Part shown: in pieces, positions 35,561 through 49,595 of the stretch
Position numbering within the stretch: position 1 is the stretch's first letter
Layout of the letters: each line of letters begins with the position of its first letter
NCBI GenBank assembly: GCA_950295325.1
Contig: OX485803.1
Span: 75,345,554-75,409,553 of the forward strand
Length of the DNA: 64,000 bases
Source of the DNA: Polytrichum commune
Lineage: Eukaryota; Streptophyta; Polytrichopsida; Polytrichales; Polytrichaceae
Direction of reading: 5' to 3'
Program-made: the position numbers and the translations under genes
The notes under the pieces: generated by a model
What the model was told of the DNA's origin: nothing
Databases searched by the model: none
What the model saw: only the letters and a program-made list of their open reading frames with translations

Positions 35561-36940
35561 GCAATTGAAGAGGTTTGAAATCTAACATTATGATTTGTCA
35601 ATATGAAATATCAACAATGGTTCTCGGGGGGATTAGACCCCCTTACATTTTGTAACCACGTGCGATAATGGGGTATTTAATGGAGGGATATTTATGCACC
35701 TCTCAATATTTTTTCCCTCCTTATTTATAGATATAAGGCTACTTTGACGTATTTTTTAGCACCCTATATTTATTTGTAATTATTTAGAAAGGCTATTTTT
35801 TGGTATCATTTTTATTTTTTTATAAGTCGTACAAGTACCAAAAAATGGACGGAATACTGTAGCATTGCAAAATCGACTATGTAAGCAACAAACGTTCCAT
35901 ATCATCCATCTTGTCATTCAATTGGTTTTAATTTGTTATACTAATGCTAAACCATTCAAAATTCCATATAAACACAACCAATAACATTTGGATACTAGTT
36001 AAAAGATTACCAATAAACATGGAGATAACAAAATGTACAAGCTAACATAGACAAGCTGTAAACTCGGATAGAACAAAACAAAAAATACAATCAATTGTCA
36101 CAAGACATGAAATTTTGTACAACTACATACTCCAAAAACAAAAGATTGCATTCAAATAAAAGAAAACTAAATACAAAAATGGAAAATATTTACTTTAATT
36201 GTGTTCACAAACACATTCAACCTTGTACCAAATACTTACAATGTGAAGGGTTAGGATATAACTATGCACCCTCCAATATATGTCAAGGTACATGTCAATA
36301 TGCTCTACAATGTCATGATAAGACTAAATTTTTTGGAGAGGTTTAACACCAATGATGACGAATAACTAAAACTAATTGTTGGCATAAGGCGGACAACCTT
36401 CAAAGTCTCCAACCACTCCACCGCATCTTCCTCCAAGGCAAAGCGCAATCCTCCGAGTCTACCACGGTGAGGTTGCCAAATATTGTAACACACCATTGAT
36501 CATATACAAAAGGTTGTTGTAACAAAATGACAATCGATGGAATGTTGGCATATCGGACACTATAAGCAAAACAAGTAAGATTAACAACAAAAACTGATGA
36601 ATAATGAACCATAAGTCAATCTTAATTCTCATAATTTCATGGCTTGAAAACTAGGTTTTTTGATTTAGAGAATTGAACATGCTCATTCAAAAATCCATTC
36701 AAGACCAAATAACAAGAAAATGTGCAAATTCAAGGTTTACGAGAACATAGTATCTAACTTCCTCCGAATTTGAATTGAAAGTTAACTCATCATCTTCATA
36801 CATTTGAAAAGTTGAATACATGCTTATTACTTCAACCATCCAATGCTCATTAATAAATGACATTTTTGAATGAACCAAGAAATTTTCATAAACTAAATAA
36901 CACCTACTATCATTTTTTTATTTTTTAGAAAACATTTTTT
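35561..36940. other. AT-rich non-coding stretch
   Basis: Short open frames at 36095-36346 and on the minus strand near 36305-36612 resemble nothing known. No terminal repeats found. Confidence 0.4.
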
Positions 36941-36945
36941 ACAAC

Positions 36946-38847
36946 TGTAAACGCAATTTTTGGGCTATCGCCTAGCTGGAGAGCTACCATTTTCAAATTA
37001 GTGACAATTAGCGGCAATAGTCGTTTAAAGGCAAATCACCAGTGTGAAACGAGGGCGATAGTCGCTCCTAGGCGGTTGCAACTGCCTTCACCTCCCCCGC
37101 CGATAAGGAGGAGGCTGACCATCGCCAAGACAGGCTATTTTCCATTTGATAGAATCTGACATAGTCTCCACTTAGGATAGCAATAGGCTTTAGCGACATC
37201 AGATCTCAGTGATTGAGACTGAGTGCAATTAGTCTTTCTCCGAGAGGGAGAAGCAGCAATAGACGTGTGAGAACCGAGTGATTCAGTCTCAGGCAATGTG
37301 ACATTTGAATATGAGTAAAGTTTCATTTCAATGAGCAATAGTCTTGTGTGTGTGTGTAATGTGATTGTGATGTGGACGTAGTCGTTTGAGATCGAGGCGA
37401 GTTGTCTTGAGTTGAATTGAGTCTATAGTAGTAGCAAGCAGTAAAGTGTGTGTGCTTTGATATGAAAGAGAGACGTGAGGCCAAGTATATCTTGAGAGAT
37501 TCAGGCAATAGCCGTGAACACTGAGAGAGATGTATCATCCGCCGAGAGGGCGAGGAACTTTGCAATTGAGCCTGGGAGTTGCAATGGTTGAGGTCGGACT
37601 ATGGCCATCGTCTTGTGAGTGAGTCGTGTCAATGAAGCAAAGGCTGATTGCCGAGAAAGAAGGGCAATAGTCTAGTGGAAGAAGGAGGAGTCGGAGTTTG
37701 AATATGGCCATAGACATGAGAGAGACTTCTCTCAGCCTGGTGCACAGGTTAAAGACTATTTGCCTGAGAGAAGGACAAAGGCAATGGCCGCAAGAAGGAC
37801 AGAGAAGTGTTGGCAATTAGGCAGGGAGTGGTAGAGTCTTGGAAGCCTATAACTTCCGTGAGGCAAGGCCTGGGCAATAGGCTGTGTCGAGAGAAGCCTG
37901 TGAGGGTAAATAGTCGAGGTTAGGGCCATCGCCTTCTCGGACAGAGAGCCGAAGTATCGAGGAAGGGCTATCGTCTAAGTCCCTTGGCTATCGCCTGTAT
38001 GTTTACTGAGAGACCTTGAGCGAGAGTTGAGAGAGGAACGTCCTGTAGGGCTATAGGCTTAGCAGGTGTCAGTCCGGTGAGAGAAAAGAGAAAGAGAACA
38101 GAGAGGCCGCTCATGGGAGCATAGCCAAAGGCCTACTCTAAGACATTACCTGGCGTGTAGCCGTTGCAGTGGCTGCAGAGACGAGACGAGTTATTGCAGG
38201 CGTGAGCTGCAAAAGACATTACCATTTCAGGAAAGAGAAATTGCCTACTTAGTGTAAGACATTACCAAAGGCTAATACTTTCGAGCTTAAAATGTAATTA
38301 GACCTTAATCAAGGAATATCGCCTACATTGTTGATGCATTGATTATATATAATGCTGTGGGGATTTGTGTGGACAAGTTGCCAATCAGTTGAAGATGAAG
38401 ATGATGATTACAGTCTTGTGAAGATGGGCCGAATGCCTGTAAGTTAAATTAAGATGAATTAATTTGAAGTTATTGCAAAACTCAATTCTTGTTATGCAAA
38501 GACGATGTGGTTACAAAAAGACATTACCCCGGACTTCGGTCCTGACGAATTGCCAAGGATTACTTGCCAAGCTTTTGAGCTTCACGACTGAAATAGGTCA
38601 AAGACATAGAGTGATAGAAACTTTCCCTAAAGATAGGACAGAATCACTTTTGACGGAGGAAGCACAAGGAACCATAAGAGTGGGGAATAAGTGGAATTAA
38701 GAAGGAATGAAGGAAGAAAGATCCTAAGTTGTTATTATAATCCTTAAATCCAATATGACATTAACCCTTATAGACACTATCTCAGTCTTCCTGGAGACTT
38801 TGTTCCCTGGGTTTTGTTGTTTTGAGCCATAGCAAAAACTTACTACA
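36946..38847 (+). mobile_element. Solo LTR (1902 bp)
   Basis: Begins tgtaaacgcaatttttggg and ends gcaaaaacttactaca, matching the ends of the LTR at 26328-28475. An exact 5-bp target duplication, acaac, flanks it (36941-36945, 38848-38852). No internal region follows, so it is the product of recombination between two LTRs. It contains many copies of a ggc(t/a)at(c/a)g(t/c)ct-type motif in both orientations (for example 36962, 37013, 37335, 37603, 37664, 37924, 37968, 37986). Confidence 0.85.
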
Positions 38848-38852
38848 ACAAC

Positions 38853-41800
38853 AATCATTCATAATTTGTACACTCGAAAGAGAATTAGTTATTTTGTATT
38901 ATAGGTATGGGGGCACAACCAATATCCTACATCGCTATCAATTTCATGTAGATTTTTCAACAAACTCATTCAAAGAAATTTCATCAACCAGATCAAGCTC
39001 AAAGACATCTCTTTCTACATCAAATGACATAGTCACTGTGCAAATTATGCTATCTACATCAATTCAAATAAAATTCGAGTGTTCATATTTGAATTTGAAG
39101 TGTCCAAGTATTTTTCTAAAATAATGAAGATAGACCATAAAACCGGTTCCGGCAATACTTGTTTGTTTATTTTTGTTCACCTCCCGATCGAGACGGTCAA
39201 TGGGATGCCTGCAACTCCCCACCTTGTATCTACCTTCCATCTCATTTTTTGAACTCGTCGTAGACACCATGTGCCCTAGTCAACTCCATTGAGGACACAT
39301 GTAGATTGCAAATTTTTGGAAGGTCTTCTCCTAGTCCTCCTAACAACTGATTTAACTGTAGATGATATAGTTGTCGTACTACTCTGCATAAAATACACTC
39401 CACAATCCATCGTAAAAGCCAACAACATTCTCTCTATAGAAGATGAAGCATTGATATAATCATCAACACCGCTTCACGCTTCACGCTTCACAAACGCAAG
39501 ACCTCTTACCTGAACGCTTCACGGCATTCGCGCCACTATGCTTGCCCAAACCCTAAGCAAACCCAAGGGCCGTTGAAAAATTACAACGTTCCTTCCTAAA
39601 AAAAAATCCACAACATTTCCCTCCATACTAACGCGTTTCATTCAAATTTGGACATAATTAAACAATATTCATCCAAGTAGTCAAACCCATAATTATTTTA
39701 TTGATCCTACTACACACATTTGGGGGCATCCAATATCTATGACCTTATTTTTTTTATTGATTACTAAAATGAAGTAATTGTTCACCACCTTATTTTACAT
39801 ATAATCATGTAGGGGACATATTTCCAATGCTATGGTAGATCTAACAAATTTATAAAATTTACCCTCAACGAATTAAATTGACCCTATGTTTTATCTCACG
39901 TGATTTCTAAAATTCCGATAGTCAACTCCCCAAGCAAAGGTTGAATCAATGTTGAATTTATTATTTCCCCTACTAATGTTAAATACGTGTCCTCAATAGA
40001 ACACCAATTAGAATAAAATGGTTGGATCAAACACAAACCTAACCTTGTGTAAGTAAGTTTCTCAAACCAACCCTTGCTTCAACAATCATGAAGGGTCGCA
40101 TTTACTTGGTTGGGTTATTAAAAGGGTGGACCCAATAAAACAAGTTCATTAGTTGAGGATCAATTGTTAGATATCAACCATGATATTTCAAATGTGTTTA
40201 TTTGCAATCTTCATGTTGTTGACCCCCTAAAGGCTCCAATTCACCCCGCAATTATATAACAAATGCATCTATCTAATATTACTAACATACATTTTTTTGG
40301 TAGCATCTAATGTTCTATAATCTACTTTATAACACATAGTAATAATATGCATATTTTTGGGCGTGAAAACATGCAAAATGCAAGAAGGATTTCTATGTTC
40401 TAATCCCGTTCTAATTTTGTTAAAATTTTGAGAAATTAGTGTTGGCGTGTTTGAAATTCAAGGCGAAAATGCCCTTAGAAGGGTTAATTTGGTCTTTGCA
40501 TATATATATATATATATATATATATGTGCAACTATAGTCTTAGATTATCTCCCAAAATAGTTTGAGGTTTGTAATAAAAAAACAAATTGAGCTATGCATG
40601 CATAGTGTGGCTCACACATGTCACAATATGCTCTCTCAATGCCTATCACAAGGCCTTGATGGTGTAATCATCAACAAGATGGAAAAATAATTAACCACCT
40701 AAGCTTTGGGATAATGGAAGTGTATGTCGCTATTATGTTGCATAATTGTGTCTTCTAGCTACATTCACATATGCTAGTACTCCCTATATTTTATTTAGGG
40801 AGCATTCAATCCTTTAGTATGTGACCTCATATCTTGAGCATCATACGTGTAAATCCAATTTTATTAGTTAGTTATACCATGTGAATGCAACTTGCTCATA
40901 TATTGTGTTATTCATTATCATGTATTATAGTCCATTTGTAATGTTGTAAGGGCGTTTCTTGTATAATTTTTAAACACATCATTGAAGTTTGTGCGACTTG
41001 CATTAGGATTCGCTTGACTTTGGTACATTAAAGTTTAAACCCTACACCAATTATTTTGTTGGTGCAGAAAGATCTAGCCATATTAATATTATTTGTGCAT
41101 ATGTTCAGGGTCATGAGCTCTTCCAAACTATGATAGTTGAATTGGAAACTCCGGGGGGGGGGGGGGGTAGTCATTGGTTGGAGTAGCAATATACGTGCGA
41201 ACAAATGATAGGGTATTTTAAAAACATGGGGGCAAAAAATAATAAATGGACTTAAGAGTAACATAGGGTATCAAAAATGGCACTGGACATCTCTAAAGTA
41301 CTATAGGGTATGGAATAATAAGTAATTTGGAATTATAAGTAATGCAAGCCATTTTTCTATTAACCCAAAGTAGAAATTTACATAATGATAGCATGTGAAA
41401 AAAAGAAGAGAATTGAAAGTAATACCCCCCTATAAAATAGTGGTTGTTCACACCTATATCCTTAACTTTTTAACACATTGCCCCCCCCCCCCCCCGAGAT
41501 TGGAAACAATCAAGCTTTGAGTCTTTCTTAGTTTGGAGTGCATTTTCTTGGTTGCCACAAATTGCATGTGTTGCAAAGAGTAAGCATGCTATCCATGGTA
41601 ATTTTGAAGGCAAAGTCTTTAATAGGTAGGGCTAAGCATTACCGTGAAGTTGAATATCATAGATCATTTGGTCTTTCCATTTTTTTTAAGTAAACGTAGC
41701 GGTAGAACTTTCTCATGGTAATTATTTGGTTCCAAAGAGTTGTCAATTAGTCTTGTTAAATTTTAGTTGGCGTGTGATACAATATGCTCCCTCACTAGTT

Positions 41801-43990
41801 TGGGGGTTCAAATTTTATGAGGCCCTAAGTGGCGTTCTGTGCTTAGGAAGATGACACGCAAACTAATCACTTACAAGATTGAGACATTGGAAATGCATGT
41901 TGCCATCTTAGTACACATATGTGTTGGTACTATCATTTGTATTTATTGACTCAAACATTGAAGGTTGGCTGCAATCACATTTTTTCTCTAAGAAATTTAG
42001 ACAACCATTAAAATTAACCTACCCAAAGAAAAATAATTGTATTGATAAAATAATTGTTCTTTCTAGAGTGAAGAAAAAACATGGTAATGAGACCCTACTC
42101 AATTCACATAGATAAATCCCCCAAACATTGAGCCTGCTCATGAGATAACATTCCATCTTAAGATAGTGTTGGGCCTTATCATACTATATGATGTTGCACA
42201 CAACAACACATTAACCTTCTTTCATTGATTAACATGCTCAAAGTATCAAGTGTACAACATTTTGTTTTTGCTATTATTTTGAGTGAGATGGTACACTTGA
42301 TATAATTTGAGTGCCCTGTTAAGCAGTTAGAACCATGTGATTGTGGTTCAACTTCTATTAGGTACATCCTCGAAAACACATCACTATGCATACATCTGTA
42401 ATTTGAAATGGGCGACATAGTATATTTCATTTACTTACGTTCTATTTTCTATTAGAAATTAAAAAAATTGTCACATATTTCACTTCTTTTAAAAATATCT
42501 AAAAATATTCATATGTTAAAAAATGCTCATCCAACCTTGTAATCGGTTGATTGCCACCCCATTTCCACTATCCCCTTACAACTAGCATGGAATCCTCATT
42601 CTCCCAATCCAATTCACTAATCCGGCCTATTGCTCTTGAAGATGGTAAGGCCAATAGGCTCCAATTCATGTTGGATTGCTGGATATTGGTTGTTCTTTTT
42701 TCCTTTCTTTTTAACCTATTGTTATGGTGAATGAAAACTAACTACATTGATTGTGCAATTAGGTTTCCTTTACGAATAGGTTGCCTCTTTACTCATGAAA
42801 TTTAACTTGGGTCAAAATCAAAGAAAAACAAGTCACAACTTAATTTCTGTAATCCATATGGCAACCACAGTAAAAACATTATTCATGTATTTTGTTATTT
42901 CTGGTAAGAAAATTCAAACTAGTGTGGAATGTCAATAAATTAGCATGGGAAAACCTAGAAATGGAACATATAAGTGTAGAACCACAAGAAAGGAACAATT
43001 TTTGCAAATTATCTTGATCAAAATTTTCAAATTACATTGACCTTAAAAGTTTTGAATTTTTTTGATAAAATTGTGTGAATAGTGTGAAGCATACTAAGGA
43101 ACGAACCATTCTCCGCATATAAAATGAAATATTTTTTTGGGAATTAGTGTGGGTCACACTAGGTTTGGTTTGCTTGATGAATTTTTGGATTTCTATTTAA
43201 ATTGTTCATATATAATGAATAGAAGGATCTTCAAAGTAAAGAACGCATTGAGAACGTGAGAACGCAGCGCACCCAAGGAGATCACCAAGGTTTCATCACT
43301 CACTGTCCACCGCTTGTCTCTCACCATCCTTTGATCCACTCACAACTCAAATAATTTGCTCCAAATCGTAATTTGGGTTCTGCAAACTGCAAGCCCTTGA
43401 TCTCCTCCTTCTATTGATACCTCACTCGCAATCTGAGTCGCTGTGTGCGCAAATCTGTTTGGGATTGACTTAAATTTGTGCAGAAGAGGTGAAGTTGAGT
43501 CTCCTTGAACACAATTTTAAAAATAAAGTGGTGCTCGTAGAAGTTATCAGCTATGGATGGAAATTCTAAATCAGAGTTCTTTTTTGTTTTTCTGCAACTT
43601 GGAGAGTGTGAAGTCCACAATGTAGGCTTAAAATCACATGCCTTGAAATATTGCTTTTTGGACTATTCCATTTCTTCTTTTGCAAGCCCATTGAGTTCTA
43701 TATGATTTTTCACTCTATTTGAATTCTCGATTACTCTATCTCCTCGTTTCGGTAGCTTTGATCGAAGTGGTAATTATGAATTCAGTTGAATGAAAGACCT
43801 GAAAAATACAAAAGTATATAAATAACCTGATAGCTTTTGTTACAAGCCGAATATGTGGCAATGAAATCAAGGTTTGTATCTATGTGGTGAGGAGGAAGAG
43901 CTAGAACAGAACAGACCATAACATTGATAAGTATGATGGATCGAAAAAATTGTATTTGTATTTGAATTTTGCCTCTCTTGAATGTGGCAA
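38853..43990. other. Long AT-rich non-coding stretch upstream of the YidD gene
   Basis: A (TA)n microsatellite is at about 40499-40526; G- and C-runs lie near 41153 and 41482. Repeated gcttcacgcttcac is near 39473. The last ~800 bp may include promoter and 5' UTR of the gene at 44203, but no TATA box could be tied to a start. No other gene recognised. Confidence 0.45.
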
Positions 43991-44202
43991 GAGTTTAGGT
44001 TTTTCATTTTCAAACAAGAGAAATTTGAATGTTGAGATGCTTGTGTCAACACATGGAGTATGTTTCTGAACGAAGTGACTCCTATATCCATGCAGGTGAA
44101 GGGTTTTTAGGATGTTGGAAGATTTCAAGCATTGAGATTGAGGTTAGGGTTTGGGGCTTTGTCCTCATCTTGAGAACTGGGGTTGCTGCAGCTTGGGTGG
44201 TT

Positions 44203-47200
44203 ATGGCGACCCATAATTTATGTATTTTCCATTCTGCACCAGCTGATTTGTGTGATAGGTCACTCCTAAACCATGACACCAAATTCAGTTCTGGCCAAAA
44301 AATATCTGTGACAAACCGAGGCGGGTTTATCAGTGGTGTGGCGTTTGTTGCACCTTCAAAATCTAGGGTTAATTGGAGGAAGGGGTTTAAGCCCTTCTGT
44401 TCAGCCCAAAATACAAGGTAATTGAGCATTTTCTTCTTGATGGCACGTGATTTGCACTTTGTAAAGGGATTAGTTGTTGTTCAAAGTGTTGGTTCAGATG
44501 TTCACTGTGGCAGGGTTCTTGTTTGCAGACAGTCTTTATTAAATATAGGATTGGATTGCAGGACCTTGCCTTCAGAGACAGTTGCGGAATCTTAAATAAT
44601 TTTTGACACTCCTTTCCAATCAAATGTTATTGTAAACTTGTAGTTCTGGTAAATTTGTAAACTACGTCTGAATTCTGGTCATATGTTGTAAACTTGTTAT
44701 GATTTTGGTAAAGTTGTAAACTATGACTAAATTCTGGTCAAACGTTCTTATGAACTTGTTATGGTTATGGAACCTTGTAAATACTGTTCATATATTTTTC
44801 TCTAATGACAGTGTATACATGTTGGTTATAAACCAGTCAGATTTTTTTACATGCTATTCATAGATATTCAACTTGTGAGGATTATCATTCTGTATCTGTT
44901 CTAAGGGAAGATCGTTTTTGCAGGGTAGGGGAGCACTCTGACTTCAGAAACCAACATCCCAGCGTTACCATATTTAACTTAAATAATTCCAATGGACCTG
45001 ACCTACAATGTAAAGGAAAGTGCTTTGATAAGGAATCTCAGATTTCAAACTGGTTGTGCCATTGTCAAGAGGTAATTTTTCCAACTATGTAAGTGATTCC
45101 ATTTACTTCAATGCACACATGTGAAGGTTGTCCATAAGTCATGTTTAATACGGGTTGACATGTGTTATTCAGATACTTTTCTCTTGGATCGAACTTCACG
45201 GAGGACAAGAACCCACAATTAGTGCGAGATAATTAGCAAATTCAAGTTGTGCCCAGAGTTAATTGCCTAATGATTTTGGGGATCAAATGAATATCTCACT
45301 CATTATCAAAATGAATATTCTTGTGCTCATTAAATTGTCATATAGGTCACCTAGTCATGTTGACTATTGAGCCTAGACTGGTTAGCATATTTTGGTCACA
45401 AAGTCCAATCTCTTCTAAAGACATATTGCCTTTTTGGTATCTGTTTTTAGATCCTCACCTAACCACATATTACTTAAATAGAGGTGTCCAGATTATTGCT
45501 ATGTTGGATTTAGGCATGTCTACCTTGGATACAAGGCCAAGATACCTTTTTTTTATTGTTTCTCATGTTGGAGTTCAAGCAGAGTCTAGTTCAGATATAA
45601 ATTTCTTTGTCTTTCATTCATTCCTGTGAATGGTGACATGAAAATTGTTTAATACTAGTGTGAATTTTGTGATTTACAGCTGCCCTCAGGTTTGAGGTCT
45701 ACAAGTGGAGGCATGGGGAAGACAATAAGAAATCTCAGGTGCCTTTGTGCTTCTATAGATGACCAAGAAACTGAAAGTGGTGAAGGTAATCTCTCTTTAA
45801 GCTAATCCAATGAAGTTTCTTAATTATGAATATAGTTCTTCAAGATATTCTGAGTATAAGTTGAGTAGATTGAGGTTGATCTATGTAGTTTGTTTGGTTT
45901 TTGCAACAAGTGAAAACAGAATTAAGTTATGTACATTTTGTGAGGGTAGTTGAAAACCATGTTGCTGCGACCTTGTCAACTTAGTGATTATTTGACATAA
46001 TGTGGTTTTATAGTAATTCCCAATCACAAGATTTTATCGTTTCAAGATCAAGGTCTTCGTTTGTATAGAGATTGGAGTCTGCGACCTCCAATGATTTAAT
46101 ATTGCTGTCTACCATAGCAGTGAGGCTAGTTTGTCACTAATTAATTATGAAAAATAAATTGAAAACATGCTAAATTTTGGAGCCATGACAATGAAATTTT
46201 GGAAAATGTAACCTTTGGCCTAGGAGCAACAAATCAAGTGTGATGTCATGCTATCTCCATCATTTTTACATGATTTTCCCTATTTCAATATATTTTTGAA
46301 CTGATGATGAAATTCTTGTAAATTTTCAAATAGGCCTTATAAAATCTCATCCTCCAAATAAAAATATATTCTGTCACTCCAGGGATGAACTAGCCTCACT
46401 ACTACAGTATCTTATTTTCATGCATATTAAATCCACAATTTTGAATGGGCTGTTCCAGGTACAGATGACACAATGGAGCAGAATGACGAATCGTTAAGTC
46501 TGGGGGTCTCACTTGCTATAGCTGCACTCAAATTTTACAAGCGTGAGTTTATTGGCAATGTTAAATGCATTCTTTTCCCAGTGACACTAGGCTCATTTAA
46601 GTTGGAAAGAATATATTAAGTTAATTTTGAATACTGATTTGTTTCTTTTTATCCAGGCGAGATTTCACCTCTTCTTCCAGGTAGTTGTAGATATGTTCCA
46701 ACATGCAGTGAGTATGGAATGCAAGCTTTTAAAAAATATGGAGTTGTGAAGGGAACCATTTTAACTGCCTGGCGTCTCTCACGATGTAACCCTCTAGGTA
46801 TTGTTTCTCGCACCTATCTTCCAACCTAGTGATTCGTAGGATGATGATTCTTTGCAAAAAATGGGGGCATATGGGTTAGTTGCAATCCTCATTTGGTTCG
46901 TTTGGACTAATGGATGGATGACCTGCAACAAAGTTGTCAATGTTTAAAATTCATGTGGTTGTTGATCAACTCCCCTTTCTCGAAAATGTTATTTTGCATT
47001 GGACATGCTCAAGTTGTGAAAGCTTGAATCTCTTCTATAGATATCCCTAAACATGTAAGGAACATTGAATTTTGATACAACTTAAATTTTCAGATTGTAC
47101 ACTATCTGGAACTTTTTACAATTCCCTCTGATTTCTGATGATCCATATCAAGAGGAATTTGATAATCACAAATCACTTCAAAGGATGAATGCATGTGTTT

Positions 47201-47562
47201 CTTGGAGAGGGGGGGGGGGGGGGGGGGAGGGTTACTCCATTTAAGGGATATGAACCACGTGCGATAAAAGGGGTATATTCAGAGGGGCAACTAAGTGTTG
47301 TGCATATTCACGGGATGTTCCATATATTTGATGAATATTATTCGAATATACCTTGTATATATTCTCAAAATGAAATTCTAGTACCCTATATTGATGTAAT
47401 TGTTTTTTGAATTTTACTCCTTTGGGTTTTCTTTCACCCCATAAGTTTTTTTCACATGGTTCTTAAAATTTTACGAAAATGACATCAGGATGTGTTTTTG
47501 CAGGTGGAAGTGGGTTCGACCCTCCCCGGTGGTTTGATGAAGCAAGACCACCCCCATATTGA
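44203..47562 (+). CDS. yidD: YidD/DUF37 membrane-insertion factor, probably plastid-targeted, six exons
   Basis: Exons are 44203-44417, 44924-45071, 45680-45785, 46459-46542, 46657-46797 and 47504-47562. All five introns are GT-AG and join in frame to give 250 residues. The YidD domain is residues 185-239: CRYVPTCSEY at 195-204, then AWRLSRCNPLGGSG and FDPP. These are the hallmark cysteines and arginines of bacterial YidD, a short amphipathic protein that helps YidC insert membrane proteins; here the partner would be the thylakoid Alb3/YidC. Residues 1-180 are non-conserved and begin MATHNLCIFHSA, consistent with a transit peptide. The frame is also open from ATG 44029, which would add 58 residues. 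Intron 2 holds a family D repeat and intron 5 a 19-base G-run. Confidence 0.93.
45150..45525. repeat. Family D repeat inside intron 2 of the YidD gene
   Basis: Contains gcgagataattagcaaattc, cattatcaaaatgaatattc and cacctaaccacatatt, matching copies at 5.1 and 19.9 kb. It accounts for more than half of the 608-bp intron. Confidence 0.65.
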
Positions 47563-48589
47563 GATACTGATCCATCTTGTTTGATACTGAATTGGAATTT
47601 CTATGTGGGTTTTGGACGGGTCTCAAGCAATGTGAGGCTGCCATGTGGCAAAAACTTGGCGATTATATAATTATCAAAAATCTGAACCTGGAAGCACTCT
47701 ACATCAGAGTCATGCTAGTTTTAAATATAGAAAAACAGTGTTAATTGCTGCATTCCGGAAGCCCCCTCTCACATTGACCTGCAAAATGGGATCTGAGGCA
47801 CAAAAATCAATGGAGAAACCAAGAGCTCTCAGGCCATGAGTGAACGAATATGACAAATCATCAAGAAATCTGGTATGTCAACTGGCTTGGAAATAATTTG
47901 AATCCACCAGAATTTGTGGACCATAAGTGAAATATTGAACTCAGATTTGCTGTGTTTCTGTCCAAGACAGGATAAACATGTACTTTTTTACTGTTTTAGA
48001 AGAACTGTTTGTAGAAGTTGTCTTACTTGACTTCATTTTCTGGAACTTTTACTGAAAAGAGATTTCTCTTTTTTTGGCCACAACAGATTTGTGTACGAGA
48101 GCAAAGAGGGACCATGCTGGATGTCAGCTTGAAAGTTAGCTCAGACTTTAGTATGTCATGGTACAATACAAGCTATACCATCTCAAATTCCACCCTGTTA
48201 TTTTTGCTCTTCTTTTTGGTGCAAATGAATTTCATTGCCGTATTGGACAATTTCCAGTCGGTTTTGCCTTTGGGCTTCTTGAGTTGCCAAAACGTCCTTG
48301 CAAGTGCAGACAGTGTGGGTTTATTATACTGGTCTCGCTGGATAATCCCCTTCAACCATTTATTAATCTCATGGCTCATGTATTGTGTTCATGATTATTT
48401 TCTTTTGGACTTTCTTGATCATGAGGTGGGAGCTTCATTTGACAATTTGACAATCTAGTTGAAATCATGTGCAACCCTAAAGAGTTTTCTATCCTGGGTC
48501 TATGTTGAAGACTGCCTGAGTTCTCCATTAGCTAATGTATGCAGGTGTTATTCAATGAGTTTTTCTTGTTCTCCATGTTTTATTGATCA
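47563..48589. other. 3' flank of the YidD gene, probably 3' UTR plus intergenic
   Basis: A 146-codon frame at 48018-48458 is hydrophobic but overlaps other frames and resembles nothing known. No clear polyadenylation signal could be fixed. Confidence 0.35.
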
Positions 48590-48810
48590 GATTTGTGTCT
48601 TCAGTTTGTGTTGAATTAGCAAATCCATGATGAAACATCAAATACAAACCAGACTCAAAATCGGACCTTCCCTGAATTATTTATGGTTGTCGGAAGTGCA
48701 TGTTTGTTAATACCATAACTAAATTTATAGGTCCCGCAATTGTGTTCACTATTGAGTGTGGAGTGTTTGATAAATTTCTAAGACGTAGTCCATCAGCATG
48801 TAGGGGCTTG
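48590..48810. repeat. Family B repeat copy
   Basis: Contains ttagcaaatccatgatgaaa, ggttgtcggaagtgcatg and attgtgttcactattgagtg, as in the copies at 10.1, 12.8 and 14.3 kb. Ends are decayed. Confidence 0.6.
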
Positions 48811-49004
48811 ATATTGTTAGCATCCTTTCATCCACGACAATGAGTTTACATGAACACGTGATGTGATACATGATCAGGACATATATCAAAAGCATCACTT
48901 CTGATTTACATTGGCTTGTGTTCTCGAAGGAAAGGGTAAAATTGCGCCCCGCCTAGGTGACACAACACTTAGGTATGCACGAGTAAAATTGAAACCAGCC
49001 TTAA

Positions 49005-49595
49005 CCCCTTAAGGACCGTAAGGCCCCCAGGGGGCTTTTGATTGTAGAAAAGTGCAAATTGGATGAGATTGTTCCAAAGAAGCCCAAATTTGCGGGGAGA
49101 GGACCCTAACTGTTTTTGCAAGATGGATCCAATGGTCTTTTCCGATCAAAAAATGATGAAGGATTGGATTTTTGGCGAATTCTTTGAGTTTTCAGTTTTT
49201 GGGCCCAATCTCATTGCTTGGAGACTTCAGAGTCCCATATCTTTTTTTCCACACCTCAAAATTTGACGAAAAAAATTCCACATGAGGGTCATAATGTTCT
49301 TTACATGTGGTAAAAATTTCAGATGTTTTGGAGCACTTCTAAGCAATCTGATTCCAGCATAAGTACGAAGTACTCCCTGCCCGAACAATTTCCATCAATC
49401 TTCTCAACGGTGGCAATTTATCAGAGATTGTGCGATCTTGTCGATCTTTTTTTCATAAACAAGCTATGTAAGTCTTCTTTAGTTTCAACGGTGCCGATCG
49501 TGAAAATTAGCCCACACTAATAAGAAATTGAGCTTGCTACAAGAGCTAATCAAGAAAACATGACCTAAGCTAAAACACCCCCAGTCCTTTAGGGG
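49005..49595. mobile_element. piggyBac-like non-autonomous element (591 bp)
   Basis: TTAA flanks both sides (49001-49004 and 49596-49599). TIRs are ccccttaaggac and the complement of cccctaaaggac, 11 of 12 matching. Inside the TIRs both ends continue with a ggggg(c/t)...tttt block. TTAA target sites followed by CCC-starting TIRs are diagnostic of the piggyBac superfamily. No transposase frame is present. Confidence 0.7.

Noticed and set aside
47510-47525. gtgggttcgaccctcc, which resembles a tRNA box B
   Set aside because: It is inside exon 6 of the YidD gene and encodes the conserved GGSGFDPP segment; no cloverleaf surrounds it.
48018-48458. 146-codon ORF downstream of the YidD gene
   Set aside because: Other frames are equally open, the protein is a run of hydrophobics without motifs, and no splice link to the YidD gene is evident.
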